A stretch of 64,000 nucleotides of DNA from Turnera subulata (Eukaryota > Streptophyta > Magnoliopsida > Malpighiales > Passifloraceae). The stretch spans positions 2,444 through 66,443 of the forward strand of contig JAKUCV010002295.1 in NCBI GenBank assembly GCA_028386065.3. The letters run 5' to 3'. The notes beneath the pieces were generated by a model that ran no database searches, was not told the origin of the DNA, and saw only the letters and a program-made list of their open reading frames with translations. Position numbers and translations under genes: made by a program. This document shows, piece after piece, positions 21,008 to 33,242 of the stretch (position 1 is the first letter of the stretch; each line of letters starts with the position of its first letter).

Positions 21008-23048
21008 ATGGAAACTCAACAGCCTCTCTCTTCCTCCTATCCCATGAGCGGTGGAGACGGCCAGAACAGCTATGTTCAAAATTCCGGCTTCCAGGTTCGA
21101 TCTTAACATTCTGGATTGTCGTCGTCTGACACTAAAGACGACAGAATAGTATATATGTTGCTTATGGTAGCTGCTTCATTTTTTTTCCTTTTGGCATAAT
21201 TAATTGGGACGAAGATCTTGCATAGCTGTGGATCCTTATCTGCTTTAATTATACATATATGTGTATGTATATGTACATCAGTATAGGTATATAATAATTA
21301 AAGTTTAGATTTTGGGCGAGTTCACCCGAGTCAAGGCTTATGGCAGACCTATGGTCTACCAGCACTTGTACAGATTATCTATTTATAAGGATGGTTGGTA
21401 GAGTTTTGAATCCTCAAGCTAGTTAGATGGGATTTTGACTAGTTGTCTGGAATTGGATTGTTATCTCCTCCTTTAAGATTATTTTTCCACTATCAAAAAA
21501 TAAAAAAAGATTATATTTCCCTAATGAAAATGCTCATAATAGCTTTTAAGAGTAGAATGAATTAAAGAAGATCACATGGAGTACATTGTTCATATATATA
21601 TTATTACAAAGGCATTTTGAGTCGGTTGAGATATTTACTATGCTTTTTTAAATAAGTTCACATGATGATCATTAATTTGTGCTTGGATCTTGTAGAGATT
21701 AGTAGTGGAAGATGCCAAACCAATGGTGAAGAAAGCCATTGAAGATGCGTTGGAATTCACCAATTTCTCTGAAAATTCCACTACTTTTGCCATAGCAGAT
21801 TTTGGCTGTTCTGTTGGATGCAACACTCTCATTGCAACCCAAAACATCATTGAAGCTGTAAAGGAAAAATATCAATCTCAACACCCAAATCATCCACCAT
21901 TAGCTTTCCAGGTGTTATTCAACGACCATGTCAACAATGACTTCAACACCCTCTTCAGAAACCTCCCAACATCCGGCGAATTCTTCGCGGCAGGAGTTCC
22001 CGGCGACTTCCACAACCGATTGTTCCCCAAGGCCAGTCTCCATGTGGGGCACTCCTCTTATGCACTGCACTGGCTCTCCAAGCTTCCTCAGGAGATCCTG
22101 GATGCCAACTCTCCTGCCTATAACAAGGACAGCATCCACTGCACAGGGCTCTCTAAGGAAGTAGCCCAGGCATTTGCTGCTCAGTTTCAGAATGACATGG
22201 AGAGGTTTTTGAATGCAAGGGCACAAGAACTTGTGAGTGGGGGGTTGCTGGTACTCACAGTAGCTGGTCTACCCCAGGGAACCCTCTGTTCCCAAACTTA
22301 TCGTGGGGCGAACAATGACATCCTGGATTTCTGTCTCAAGGACATGGCTCAAGAGGTAAAGACTACTAGTTAATTAATAATCTCAACAAGAAATCAATAA
22401 ATGGACTTGCTAGCTAGTTCCAGGAGCTAATTGCAATAGCTTAATCAGCCCTTAATTACGGGTTAATTTCTAGATACCGTCAATTAGACCAAAACATTTG
22501 CAGTAGCTTATAAAGTCACAGGATTGAAGAATGCAAAACCCTTTCCCTGTGGAGTTCCATGAGCTGGTTAGAGCCGTTCATGCTTAACCAAGGCATTTCG
22601 AGTTTCCGAAACATAGCTTCCTAGGGACTAGGAATATCAACATTTATATTTCTTTATCATGCCTTAAAAACTGCTACTTGGCTAATAACATTATTGTCTT
22701 CAACAGGGAGTAATCAGTAAAGAGAAATTGGAGGCCTTTAACATACCAATGTATTTTCCACCCGTGGAGGAGTTGGAAGCAGTGTTGAAGAGTAATGCAT
22801 ATTTTAGCATGGAGATAATTGACCCATCGCTGGCTTCCCACATGTGGCTACCTTTCACTCCACATATAGTACAGCCCGTTACATCCACAAATAGAGCTAT
22901 CTTCGAGGAACTCATCAGACAACATTTTGGGGACGAGATTGTTGATCCTGTATTTGAACGTTTCCACAAGAAATTGTCTGAAAATCTCCACCTCTTTCAT
23001 GACAAACACAAGCCTGCTAACATATTTGTCGTCCTCAGGCGGAATTAA
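21008..23048 (+). CDS. SABATH family S-adenosylmethionine-dependent carboxyl methyltransferase
   Basis: Three exons, 21008-21094, 21696-22355 and 22707-23048, join in phase 0 at GT/AG borders and give 362 residues, the usual family length. The family methylates carboxyl groups of small acids (salicylate, benzoate, jasmonate, farnesoate, gibberellins, loganate) or xanthine nitrogens, in the cytosol. Visible motifs are MSGGDG..SY...S.FQ at the N terminus (the Gln lies where salicylate methyltransferase contacts its substrate), ADFGCSVGCN (63-72, SAM binding), NDHVNNDFN (105-113) and GDFHNRLFP plus HSSYALHWLS with Trp155. The intron before GVISKEK is at the conserved family position. I chose ATG 21008 because it puts the motifs at normal distance; ATG 20903 is in frame. 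The substrate cannot be told from sequence. No stop or frameshift is present. Confidence 0.93.
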
Positions 23049-24681
23049 GGCCCAGCGTTGTTCTTTTAAATTCCAGAGAAATGTATTGCTAATTAAGTTA
23101 AGGGGATACATGCATCTATATATGTGTGTGTGTGTGTATATATTGGGGCTGTAATAATCTTATTTAGTCATATTTACTTGTTTTTACAGCAGGATTATGA
23201 CAATGCATACAAAAGAAACTAAATATATTTGTACCATTAATGTTCTATAATAAACGTGAAAATATATTGGGAGGTGAATGTGAGGCTAACACTAATTGAT
23301 TCAAATTTGTGGATTTGAATTAGGTTTCTTAATTATTAGTTTTCTGGTACATTAGAATTACATAAATAACTAACAACTCCAAGCCCCAAATCACGATCAA
23401 TCCCATCCACGGAGATGGTGGGTATAGGGTATTTAGACTTGCCTTTGATTTCTGGGAAGCTATCGGATTAGTAATCGCCATGCCATGGATAAATAAGATC
23501 TTGGCCAAAATACAAACGCCCGTCATTTCAATTCCTTTGTATTCAAAACGATTGGGCTAATATTTTTGTTTTGCCTTCTAAAGTGCTTAAAGAAATTAGA
23601 AAGTATGGCTAGACTGTTTGGCCAAGTGATTTATTCTGGCGCTCGCAAAATTGCAGATCCATTTATGGTTGTCCACATTAAAGCTGGTTGTTTAATAGCA
23701 GTATAAATGGACAAATTTTGCATTAACAAGTTTTTGCTTGCACGATCAATGGGCAAGTTTTGGATTAACAGATTTAGAATGTACAGCTGATAAGTTCAAC
23801 ACAAAATCAACAAATGTGCATTCTTCGATGCTTAATTTGCAGTTTGCATTGAGATGAACGAATTGGTTTGGGACGCATTAATTAGTTAACCAAGGCTGAC
23901 CAGTAGACAATTGGGTGAATAATTTACCGCTAGCAACATTTCATTTGGTGACCCAACAAAAATCATGGCAACAGCATTACATATTATAACTTCTTCCTAC
24001 AACAATTCCGCTTGCTTACGAGCTCATTATCTTGCAGTATGTATATGTTTGGTTGAGGACTGGAGAATAGCAACCATCACTTTTCCTTTACAAATTTAGA
24101 GTTCAAAATTATTAGCCAATAGAACAATTTGATTTATTAAATAAAAATAGATATTATATTGTAATTTTAAAAAGAATAATAAAAATTAATTTTTTATAGA
24201 TATTATTATTAAAATATTTTAAATTTATATTTAAAAAATAAAAAAAATAAAAGGAATTGAATAATAAATATATTATTATGCCTTAAAAAAAGAAAATAAA
24301 AAATATGCCACATAAAATTACAATATTAGTGGAGAAAGGAAATATGTGAATAGCTATTAAAGTCAAGTTGATGTGACATGGCCTGAAAATAGTTCATTAT
24401 TAAAAATTTATTAAATTTTTATTAATATAAAGTTTTTAAAATGAAAAAAAAATGCTAAAAATTAAAGTTACAAGTGAATAAATAAAAAAAATATTAATGT
24501 ATAAATTTACATAAAATATATAAAATTTAAATAAATTCTCAAGATGTACTTGATAATTAAAAATTTATATATGAAAAGGTAAAAAATTAAATAATATAGT
24601 TATTTAAAAATTAAAATATTTTCATGAAACTTTGGATAATATAACTTCTTGTATAAAATTAAGTGAAATCAAATGTGTTTT
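23049..24681. other. SABATH 3' flank and AT-rich intergenic DNA
   Basis: A TG/TA microsatellite at 23120-23142 lies just after the gene. From about 24100 the sequence is strongly AT-rich. I recognise no gene or element. The TR-GAG-like element inserted at 24682. Confidence 0.5.
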
Positions 24682-25364
24682 TGTGAACACCCAAATTTGA
24701 CCCACGAATATTTTATTAAAATTAGATTCTAGACATGCATAAAATCAAGGTTAAAGAGATGATTTGATTTTGAGTGAAGGCATGAATTTAACTTAGTGAA
24801 ATTAATGTATTTTGATGACATAAACCTTTATGCACTTAAATCCTAGGATTAATGAGATGATTTAACCTTAGGATAAAACATATGATAAGGTTTATTTGCA
24901 TTTAAATATATTTGGGCCTTTTTATTTGTTTTTACTCAATAATAATGAGATAATTTATTCTTGGGTTAGAAATAGATTTAAGGGTCCAAGTTAATTACTC
25001 TCCAGGGTTTGTCCAGCCCATTAACACATTTCTTGCAGATCAATTTTAGCTCTGATTTTCGTGGAAAATCATAGTTAATTATCATTTAACTAGATTTTGT
25101 GTTTTTGGTATGATTTTGGATGTTAATGTGCAATTTTTTTATTATGGAATGATTTGGGAGAGTGCTAATCAAGTAATTAAGTGATTCTGGGTAGATTGGG
25201 GGTTGATTACGCGGTAGAATCAAATCAGAGCTGAATTAGGGGGATCGAGGAGCAAAAAAGGAAAGAACGCACAAAACCGGGAGGGCCCGGCGGTCATTAC
25301 GGGATGGCCGCCAAGCCCTGGCAGTCTTGTGGCCATGACCGCCAGTCATGGCGATCGTCCAAGC

Positions 25365-25390
25365 CATGACCGCCGGCCATGGCGGTCATG
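25365..25390. promoter_or_regulatory. Perfect palindrome in LTR U3
   Basis: CATGACCGCC (25365-25374) and GGCGGTCATG (25381-25390) are perfect 10-bp arms around GGCCAT. Related half-sites occur at 25287, 25334 and 25345. The array lies about 125-230 bp upstream of TATAAA, suggesting a dimeric factor site. The 3' LTR has the same array at 31660-31757. Confidence 0.5.
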
Positions 25391-25515
25391 GGTGCCCAGG
25401 ATCTCCGAAAATCTCCGATTTTGTTTCTTTTTCGATCTCACGCGGTTTTGGACCAGATTTTCGGGCATAATCTTCACCATTAAGCAGGCCCACGCCCCTA
25501 GGCTTCCCAGAACAC

Positions 25516-25521
25516 TATAAA
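25516..25521 (+). promoter_or_regulatory. TATA box of the 5' LTR
   Basis: TATAAA sits in ACACTATAAACAGGACCCC. The 3' LTR counterpart is at 31883-31888. Confidence 0.6.
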
Positions 25522-26262
25522 CAGGACCCCTCACACACATTTCAAGGGACACACAATCTTTCTCACATACACACCCATAAGCTCTTCTTGCTTGGAGAAA
25601 CTCTACTTCTCCAAGCTTAGAAATATTTTCTAAGGCAGAAACTCTGGAGGATTTTCGTGGGGAGCATCAAGCAATAATCTAGCAAGGAGGAATCAAGAAG
25701 AGGCTCAACCATAAAGCTAAGGAGTGGCAAGAAGGTGGGTGTAGAACTCAACCCATTACAAGGAGCTAGAGGAGGGCTACATAAGGTAATTCTAGACCCT
25801 TTTTTATTGATTCTTGGTGATTGATTGCTGGTGCTTTTGATGATGTAAGTGGCCACAGTATGCCATGTTTAGAACTATGTGGCTTTGACCCCGATCACTC
25901 GGGTACGTAGGTAGTCTCGGTCTCACAACGGGATGCAAGCCAAGTCTTTTCCTCCCCCCTTTCTTTGTTTTCCACACTTGCATACTTGCACACTTGCACA
26001 AGGTGTACTTTTCTCTTTGATTGCACAAGGTTTCGACCCAACACGGATGGGTGCCTAACACCTTCCCATCCGTGACGAACCCCCGATCCCATATCTTTGG
26101 TTCGCCATGACCGATTGCCTAAGGAGTCATATGAAGGTTTTTCCCAAGTTTTGCCCTTAATAAAACTTGGGTGGCGACTCCAATGATATGGGATTGACCC
26201 GAGGAAGAAGGTGAAAGGAATAGGTGAATAGGCCCAAGTGATTTTGGGTCGGGTATTCACAG

Positions 26263-26280
26263 TTGGCGACCCCGCTGGGG
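26263..26280 (+). other. Primer binding site of the TR-GAG-like element
   Basis: TTGGCGACCCCGCTGGGG starts two bases after the LTR. Tat/Ogre elements use a TGGCGAC-type site thought to pair with tRNA-Arg; this supports the lineage call. Confidence 0.65.
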
Positions 26281-27127
26281 AAGTAGAGGGTTTAAGAGAC
26301 CTTGTGCAATCATAGAGCTTTGTATGCCTTTTTATTTGTCATCATAAATGCCCTGCATTCATGATGAATTATGTGAAGCCTTTACCGTAAGAGGGCGAGG
26401 GAAGCCAAGTCCACCACATACTTTCTTTAAGTGATGGTGGCTTGTATGAACCCGTTTCTCGATGCTTAGCAATGATGGGGATTAACTGGCCTCGGACCTC
26501 ACACGATATCCATTATCAGATGTGAGTAGGTCAACCTATTCCCCAGCGGCAGTCTTTTGGCCCCCAACCAGCTGCATACCCTGAGCATCTCTTGCATATT
26601 GAATCAATAAGTGGTATGTGCATTTGTTGTGTGATTTTGATTGTAGATTTTTGTATGTGTAAATAGAGTGCTTTTATTTTGATAAATCAGAAAAACCAAT
26701 AAAAAATACATAGGAAAGTGTATAGTAAAAAAAATACAAGGAGGGTGCTATATCGCGTGGTGTGAACTGATGAGTCTAGGAAAGGAATCTTAGGGAAGTA
26801 AGTACACATGCTTAAGCTGATATTAGATTTTTGGTGTTGTCTCCCCAGTTGTCTTCTATGTCCAGTCTACCTTGTTTAGGGAATTCACAGTTGCATACAT
26901 TGAGCATTGCATTACATGTCGTTCAAAACACAAAAACGAATTCGAGCTAGGGTGTCTCATTTTTCAACCCTTTTGAACCTGAGTCTTCATGAAAAATATA
27001 TTTTGGGAGACTGAGAAAAACGTTTTGCGAACACATTCCCACCGTTTTCAAAAAAAGAAAAAGCTCAAATTTAGGATTCTTGATGGCTATGAACCTCATT
27101 TTATGAAAGGCGCATCTAGAAGGCACC

Positions 27128-28269
27128 ATGAGTGGAAAAGATGTACAAACCGAGAGAGCAGATTTGATGAAGGAGTTGATGATCAAACTGGACGATGTTG
27201 ATTTGAGGGCGCTTATCGATGATGTGAGAGCAAGGAAAGTTGTGTCTAACGGAGGGAATGAAATGCGATCCTCGAAGCAAGGGGCAGAAAAAGCTGATGT
27301 GAAGGAACCAAGGGTTGTTGATAGGGACAGACTCAAGAAGCTCGAGGATATGGTGAAAAACATAAAGAGAAGAGAAGATGACTGGAACTTGGATCGATTA
27401 TCACTATTCCCTAAAGCCCGTCTACCCGAGAAGTTTAAGATGCCTGACATGGAAAAGTTCAATGGGACCGGGTGCCCCATGACCCATCTAAAGATTTACG
27501 TGAGGCTGCTACAACCTTTGGGGATAGGTCCTAAGATGATGGTCCAATTGTTTCCGGGAGAACTTTGTCCGGAGCTGCCTTGAAATGGTTCATGACTTTG
27601 GATGAAAATCGAATTGGTCGATGGGAGGATATGTGCGAGGAGTTCATGAAACAATACAACTACAACACTGAGGTGGATGTGACCAAGAGGGACCTTGAGA
27701 CAACCAAGCAAGGGGCCCAAGAAACATTTTCGGCCTTCATCTCAAGGTGGCGCAGCAAGGCCTCTTTGATGGTGGTGAGGCCCACGGAGGAGGATCAGGT
27801 ACAAATGGTGATCAAGAACCTTCAGCCAATTTACTATGACCATATGGTGGGTAATTACTATGTCAACTTCAAGGCTTTGATGGGGGTGGGAATTCAATTG
27901 GAAGATGCCATAACATCTGGAAGGGTCAAGGTTGCTAGACATGCTTCGCCTCAAGGCTACAATGACAAAAGGACGATTGAAGTCAATAATGTGGATGCAC
28001 ATGCACCTCGTCCGGTCATCCCACCAAAGAGAAAGTTCACTCCATTGCCCATGCCCATTGGAGAAGTGTTCAAGCAATGCATAAAGGGTGGACTGTTGAA
28101 GCCTCTAGAGCCGAAACCATATGCAAACCCCACGACCGATCAAAGAAAATATTGTGAGTATCACCAGACTCGAGGACATACAGTTGGCAACTGTGGAAGC
28201 TTGCGCCATGCCATTCAAAACTTGATCGATAAGGGGTTGTTGACATTGCCTACCATGCACAGATCTTGA
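27128..28269 (+). pseudogene. Tat/Ogre-type gag with one frameshift
   Basis: The ATG at 27128 opens a frame to 27583. A shift between about 27540 and 27583 leads to the second frame, which ends at 28269. Together they cover about 380 residues. The retrotransposon gag core is visible as LPEKFKMPDMEKFNGTGCP, ALKWFMTLDENRIGRWEDM and WRSKASLM. A knuckle-like CEYHQTRGHTVGNC followed by LRHAIQNLIDKGLL is typical of Tat/Ogre gag, where it precedes the protease. Here a stop follows and pol does not appear. The single lesion leaves open whether another copy makes Gag. Confidence 0.85.
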
Positions 28270-30446
28270 TGAACCGAGAGTAGAGAGAGTCTAAATTTTC
28301 ATAAAGAGTGATGGTTTAATCCCACTAGACTCACTTTATTTTTAAGCATTTGAATAAATATACCTTTTAGTTCCTCTCAAGGAATAAAATTCTATCCACT
28401 CATCTTTGTGTGGCAAGAATTTTATAAATTTCATGAAAGTCCATTGACTCAACCCGAGAACCTCCTAAAGAACTACGAAGAGCTGATTCTGTGGGTGTAA
28501 CCCATTCCTACTTAAACACTTGCCTTTGTCAACCTTCAAACACATACCCAAGTTAACCTTCAAACATCTATCCATTCCAACATTTATGTAAACCCCATGT
28601 CATTCACCTCGAACACTTGTCTAAAAGAATTGCTTCCCAAAAATGAATCTAGCTTCCTAAAGAGTTTTATCCAATTGCACATGTTCAAATGGGTCATTCC
28701 CCTTGGGAAAAAAGAAAAGCAAAAAAGAAAGAAAAAATGAGGAAAGGAAAAGTGACCCTTAGTGCCTAAATGATTGATTCATCACCTATTTTTTCTGAGA
28801 TTAAGAGGAAGCCATGAATGAAAAGGACAAGTGTTCTCCTATAAACCTACCAAATTCGACTTCCCACGAGGCACTATCTTAACAAACATCTCAAATCAAA
28901 CATCACACCCACAGATACGTAGGTAACCCGGCAACGGGCCCGGTCTAATCGGTTCTTAGGTTGGTTCAATGGACAAGATTGGAGTTTGTTCTTGCATCTC
29001 AAGGTGAAATATACCACAAGGATATTCAAATGCAAATTTTTCGGGCTCTGTCTCTCAAGATCGACAAAGTGTCATCCCTCTCCCTCGAGCACACTTTTTC
29101 TTCCTCAAGGTTGTTATTTGGTCTCCAGCCAGCTCTGGTTGTCCATTCGCCTACCTCCTCAACGGCTTCTCAAACATGTCTCCTACGACTCATCATGATT
29201 GTGTCCCTCCAAGGTTCTGTGGTTGCTACTCCCTTAAAAAAGGCAAAAAAAAAAGAAAAAGAAAAAAGTGAAAAAAAAGAAAAAAGTCCGCTAGGTTAAA
29301 AACCCGAAAGGGCGACCTAGGCAAAAGTTAGGACACGCCTGCTAGATTGAAAACCCGAAAGGGCGGTCTAGGCAAAAGTTAAGGCAAAAATAGGGAGAGT
29401 AGCCAATGGCCATAAAGGAGTGACTGAACCTCACCCTCTCCCACAAAGTCTCCTTGCTTTCTCTCAAGCATCTAGAAGTTTTTAGTCGACCACTCATGGG
29501 GGTCTTATTCGAAGAAAATAGTTCATGGCCATTGAGGATCCTTCACATGAAGCTTTAGTTTTTTATGGAATAATTTGCCTTTTCCCAAGTTGCTTAACTT
29601 TCACTTTGGCTCGAATGCTTTTCAAAGCTCATGCATCATATTAGGGGCACTTGCATCCAAACACACCATGTAGGAATAAGATCGCACTCGCATTGATACA
29701 TATGGAAGTAGAAAGCACATGCATTCAAGAGGCAAACACATCATTGTAGAATTTGGGGGTACTTGCATCCAAAAACAAGCATGTAGAAACTAGGAGCATT
29801 GACACACCAACAAACACATAGGAACTAGGGGCATCCCCATGCATTGAAAAAGCGACACACTTAGACATGCGCATGCATCATTTACAAGTAGAATATGGAT
29901 TCTTTGAGAAGGTAGACTTGGTTGAGGATAAATGATCAATGAAAGTGACAACATCTTAAATTCATCACTTGACATAGACTTACATTTCCTGGGGTTGATG
30001 TCTAGAGGGGCAAGGCATGCCTGAATATTTAGAAGACTTTGTTTGTAGAACAACGGGCATGCCAAGCCCGCACTCGAGGTATAGACACTATGATCACTCG
30101 CAGACCCTAGGGGCACGGCGGCCCCCGATTTTTTATTGATGTTGGGCATTCTTAAGAAGATATAAGGCCCAAGTTTTTTAAGTTGATGCGTGTTGTCTTG
30201 GGCATTCGAGGAGATGTAAGTCCCAGCTTTTGTTGATGAGTCGAGATGTGAGCTTCGGCATTCAAGGATATGTAAGCCCCAACTTTTGTTGTTGAGTATG
30301 GGCAGTCTCAGTAGAACGAGTTATTAGGCCAAACCCTTTTGTGAAATGATACTAGGGGCACGGTACCCAAACCTTTGTTGATTATGGACCGGTGAGCTTG
30401 AGAAATAGAGAAGACTTCCAGTTGTGGGTAAAGGGCATGCTAAGCC

Positions 30447-30650
30447 TCCAATCATAAGATCTCTTGATCCTCCTTTGGTCGCTTGGTCATATCCTCACAG
30501 ATAAGATCTCTTGATCCCCCTTTAGTCGCTTGGCTATATCCTCATGGATAAGATCTCTTGATCCCACTTTTAGTCGCTTGGCTATATCCTCATGGATAAG
30601 ATCTCTTGACACCTCTTTTAGTCTTTTTGACTATGTCCCTCTAAGAAAGA
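30447..30650 (+). repeat. ~49-bp tandem repeat, four copies
   Basis: ATAAGATCTCTTGAT begins units near 30447, 30500, 30547 and 30596. Each continues with CTTT(A/G)GTCGCTTGGCTATATCCTCA; the last is the most diverged. Confidence 0.8.
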
Positions 30651-31033
30651 CAAACGATCGTATGGAGGCAAAGCAACCTGGTCGAAGTAAGAATACGCAA
30701 CCAAACCCCACTTAGGGTACCGTGCCGATAGTGCATTAGAAAAAAATCCCTCTATGGTAAGGATGATAGATTTTCAAGAGAGAAAAGGAAAGTTTCCCCA
30801 AAGAGATAAATCCCGAACCTTCAGGATGAGGTGATTTCCGACAACCATGAAACTGGGATGAGATGATTCCCACAAACCGAGGGCCAGTCCCTCAAACCTT
30901 CGGGCAGAGATGATTCCCGAAGCGGAGCATGGGATGCTCCAAACCCTCGCCACACACCATGCACATTAATCATTCAAATTTGGTTGTTCCTGTCTTGCGT
31001 TGTTTCGTCCTTAGTCTATAAGGACTCATCAAC

Positions 31034-31043
31034 GAGGGGCATC
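31034..31043 (+). other. Polypurine tract of the TR-GAG-like element
   Basis: GAGGGGCATC directly precedes the TGTGAAC start of the 3' LTR. Confidence 0.6.
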
Positions 31044-32644
31044 TGTGAACACCCAAATTTGACCCACGAACATTTCATTAAAATTAGATTCTAGACATGC
31101 ATAAACTCAAGGTTAATGAGATGATTTGATTTCGAGTGAAGGCATGATAGGAATTTAACTTAGTGGAATTAATGTATTTTGATGACATAAACCTTTATGC
31201 ACTTAAATCCTAGGATTAATGAGATGATTTAACCTTAGGATAAAATATATGATAAGGTTTACGTGCATTAAAATATATTTGGGCCTTTTTATTTGTTTTT
31301 ACCCAATAATAATGAGATGATTTATTCTTGGGTTAGAAATAGATTTAAGGGTCCAAGTTAATTATTCTTTAGGGTTTGTCCAGCCCATTAACTCATTTCT
31401 TGCAGATCAATTTTAGCTCCGATTTTCGTGGAAAATCAGAGTTAATTATCATTTAAGTAGATTTTGTGTTTTTGGTATGATTTTGGGTGTTAATGTGCAA
31501 TCTTTTGAATATGGAATGATTTGGAGGAGTGCTAATCAAGTAATTGAGTGATTCTGGGTAGATTGGGGGTTAATTACGCGGCAGGATCAAATCAAAGCTG
31601 AATTAGGGGGATCGAGGAGCCAAAAAGGAAAGAACGCACAAAACCGGGAGGGCCTGGTGGTCATCAAGGGATGGCTGCCAAGCCCTGGCGGTCTTGTGTC
31701 CATGACCGCCGGTCATGGCGGTCATCCAAGCCATGACCGTCGGCCATGGCGGTCATGGGTGCCCAGGATCTCCGAAAATCTCCGATTTTGTTTCTTTTTC
31801 GATCTCACGCGGTTTTGGACCAGATTTTCGGGCATAATCTTCACCATTAAGCAGGCCCACGCCCCTAGGCTTCCCAGAACACTATAAACAGGACCCCTCA
31901 CACACATTTCAAGGGACACACAATCTTTCTCACATACACACCCATAAGCTCTTCTTGCTTGGAGAAACTCTACTTCTCCATGCTTAGAAATATTTTCTAA
32001 GGCAGAAACTCTGGAGGATTTTCGTGGGGAGCATCAAGCAATAATCTAGCAAGGAGGAATCAAGAAGAGGCTCAACCATAAAGCTAAGGAGTGGCAAGAA
32101 GGTGGGTGTAGAACTCAACCCATTGCAAGGAGCTAGAGGAGGGCTACATAAGGTAATTCTAAATCCTTTTTGATTGATTCTTGGTGATTGATTGTTGGTG
32201 CTTTTGATGATGTAAGTGGCCACTGTGTGCCATGTTTAAAACTATGTGGCTTTGACCCCGATCACTCGGGTACGTAGGTAGTCTCGGTCTCACAACGGGA
32301 TGCAAGCCAAGTCTTTTCTTCCCCCCTTTCTTTGTTTTCCACACTTGCATACTTGCACACTTGCATACTTGTACTCTTGCACAAGGTGCACTTTTCTCTT
32401 TGATTGCACAAGGTTTCGACCCAACACGGATGGGTGCCTAACACCTTCCCATCCGTGACGAACCCCCGATCCCATATCTTTGGTTCGCTATGACCGGTTG
32501 CCTAAGGAGTCATATAAAGGTTTTTCTCAAGTTTTGCCCTTAATAAAACTTGGGTGGCGACTCCAATGATATGGGATTGACCCAAGGAAGAAGGTGAAAG
32601 GAATAGGTGAATAGGCCCAAGTGATTTTGGGTCGGGTATTCACA
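31044..32644 (+). repeat. 3' LTR of the TR-GAG-like element
   Basis: 1601 bp. It matches the 5' LTR apart from scattered substitutions and small indels, such as an extra short repeat of the CTTGCA.ACTTG type near 32360. A second good palindrome (CATGACCGCC at 31701) is better preserved here than in the 5' LTR. Confidence 0.93.
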
Positions 32645-32649
32645 GTTTT

Positions 32650-33242
32650 AGAAATAAATTAGAAAAATAACATAATTTACAAAAAATTAATATAAATGTT
32701 ACTATAAAATTGGTTAATATAATAATTTTACAATAAAGGTTGATCGTACTAATTATAGATAACTAAAAGATTTATTTGAATGATGAATTCAAATATATTT
32801 ATCATTGTTGGCCTAAATATTAGCTAATTATCTTCTTAATCTTAATTAGTAAATTAACCATGTTTAGTCATGGTTTATGATGCCTTTTGATGATTAACAA
32901 ACAAATTAGAATGAATGCTTGAATATACATTTGTGTTGATTGAGTATCAAGCAGGTCCACGGTTTCGAAAGAAACCATATCTCTAAGTAGTTTTTGGACT
33001 ACTGCAACTTGCGGGTGGTCCTCACACCCATTAAAACTCAACCCCCAACGGTCAAGATTGGAGAACAAGTAAGGAAGGAGGTCCAAACTTTTTAGATTTA
33101 GTAATACTTTGCAACCAAAAAATTGAAAAGTGGAGTACTTGTAGATATGGTCCCAACTCGAACTGAATGTGAACTCAAGTAAACTTTGGGATGCAAGGAG
33201 CTGTTGGAAGATTTTTTTCGTGACTCAAAAGTATATAAGAGG
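32650..33242. other. AT-rich DNA and left part of a possible old copia LTR
   Basis: 32650-32860 is AT-rich and continues the DNA interrupted by the TR-GAG element. From about 32870 TTTTGATGATTAACAAACAAATT resembles the start of SIRE/Maximus-type copia LTRs. The stretch appears to resume at 38413 beyond the solo LTR. No gene is seen. Confidence 0.35.

Larger units (their letters stand above)
24682..26261 (+). repeat. 5' LTR of the TR-GAG-like element
   Basis: 1580 bp, with TG..CA termini. U3 has a GC-rich array of ATGGCGGTCATG/CATGACCGCC motifs (25285-25390). A TATAAA follows at 25516-25521, then a leader. It matches 31044-32644 nearly base for base over long stretches. Confidence 0.93.
28270..31043 (+). 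other. Non-coding interior of the TR-GAG-like element
   Basis: No pol domain could be read in any frame. The stretch contains a duplicated motif (AACCCGAAAGGGCG then CTAGGCAAAAGTTA, at 29285-29331 and 29340-29382) and degenerate repeats with GGCATTC...ATGTAAG (30140-30310). A four-copy array lies at 30447-30650. An A-rich tract lies at 29240-29290. Confidence 0.7.
24682..32644 (+). mobile_element. TR-GAG-like LTR retrotransposon (Tat/Ogre-related gag, no pol)
   Basis: Two similar LTRs (24682-26261 and 31044-32644) start TGTGAACACCC and end TATTCACA. The perfect duplication GTTTT flanks the element (24677-24681 and 32645-32649). After the 5' LTR comes a TTGGCGACC PBS; a GAGGGGC purine tract precedes the 3' LTR. 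The only coding relic is a gag; 28270-31043 holds no RT, RNase H or integrase. This is the layout described for TR-GAG elements, which depend on another element for pol. LTR similarity is high by eye, so the insertion is fairly recent. Confidence 0.9.

Noticed and set aside
26947..27480. 177-codon minus-strand frame
   Set aside because: Antisense shadow of the Tat/Ogre-type gag.
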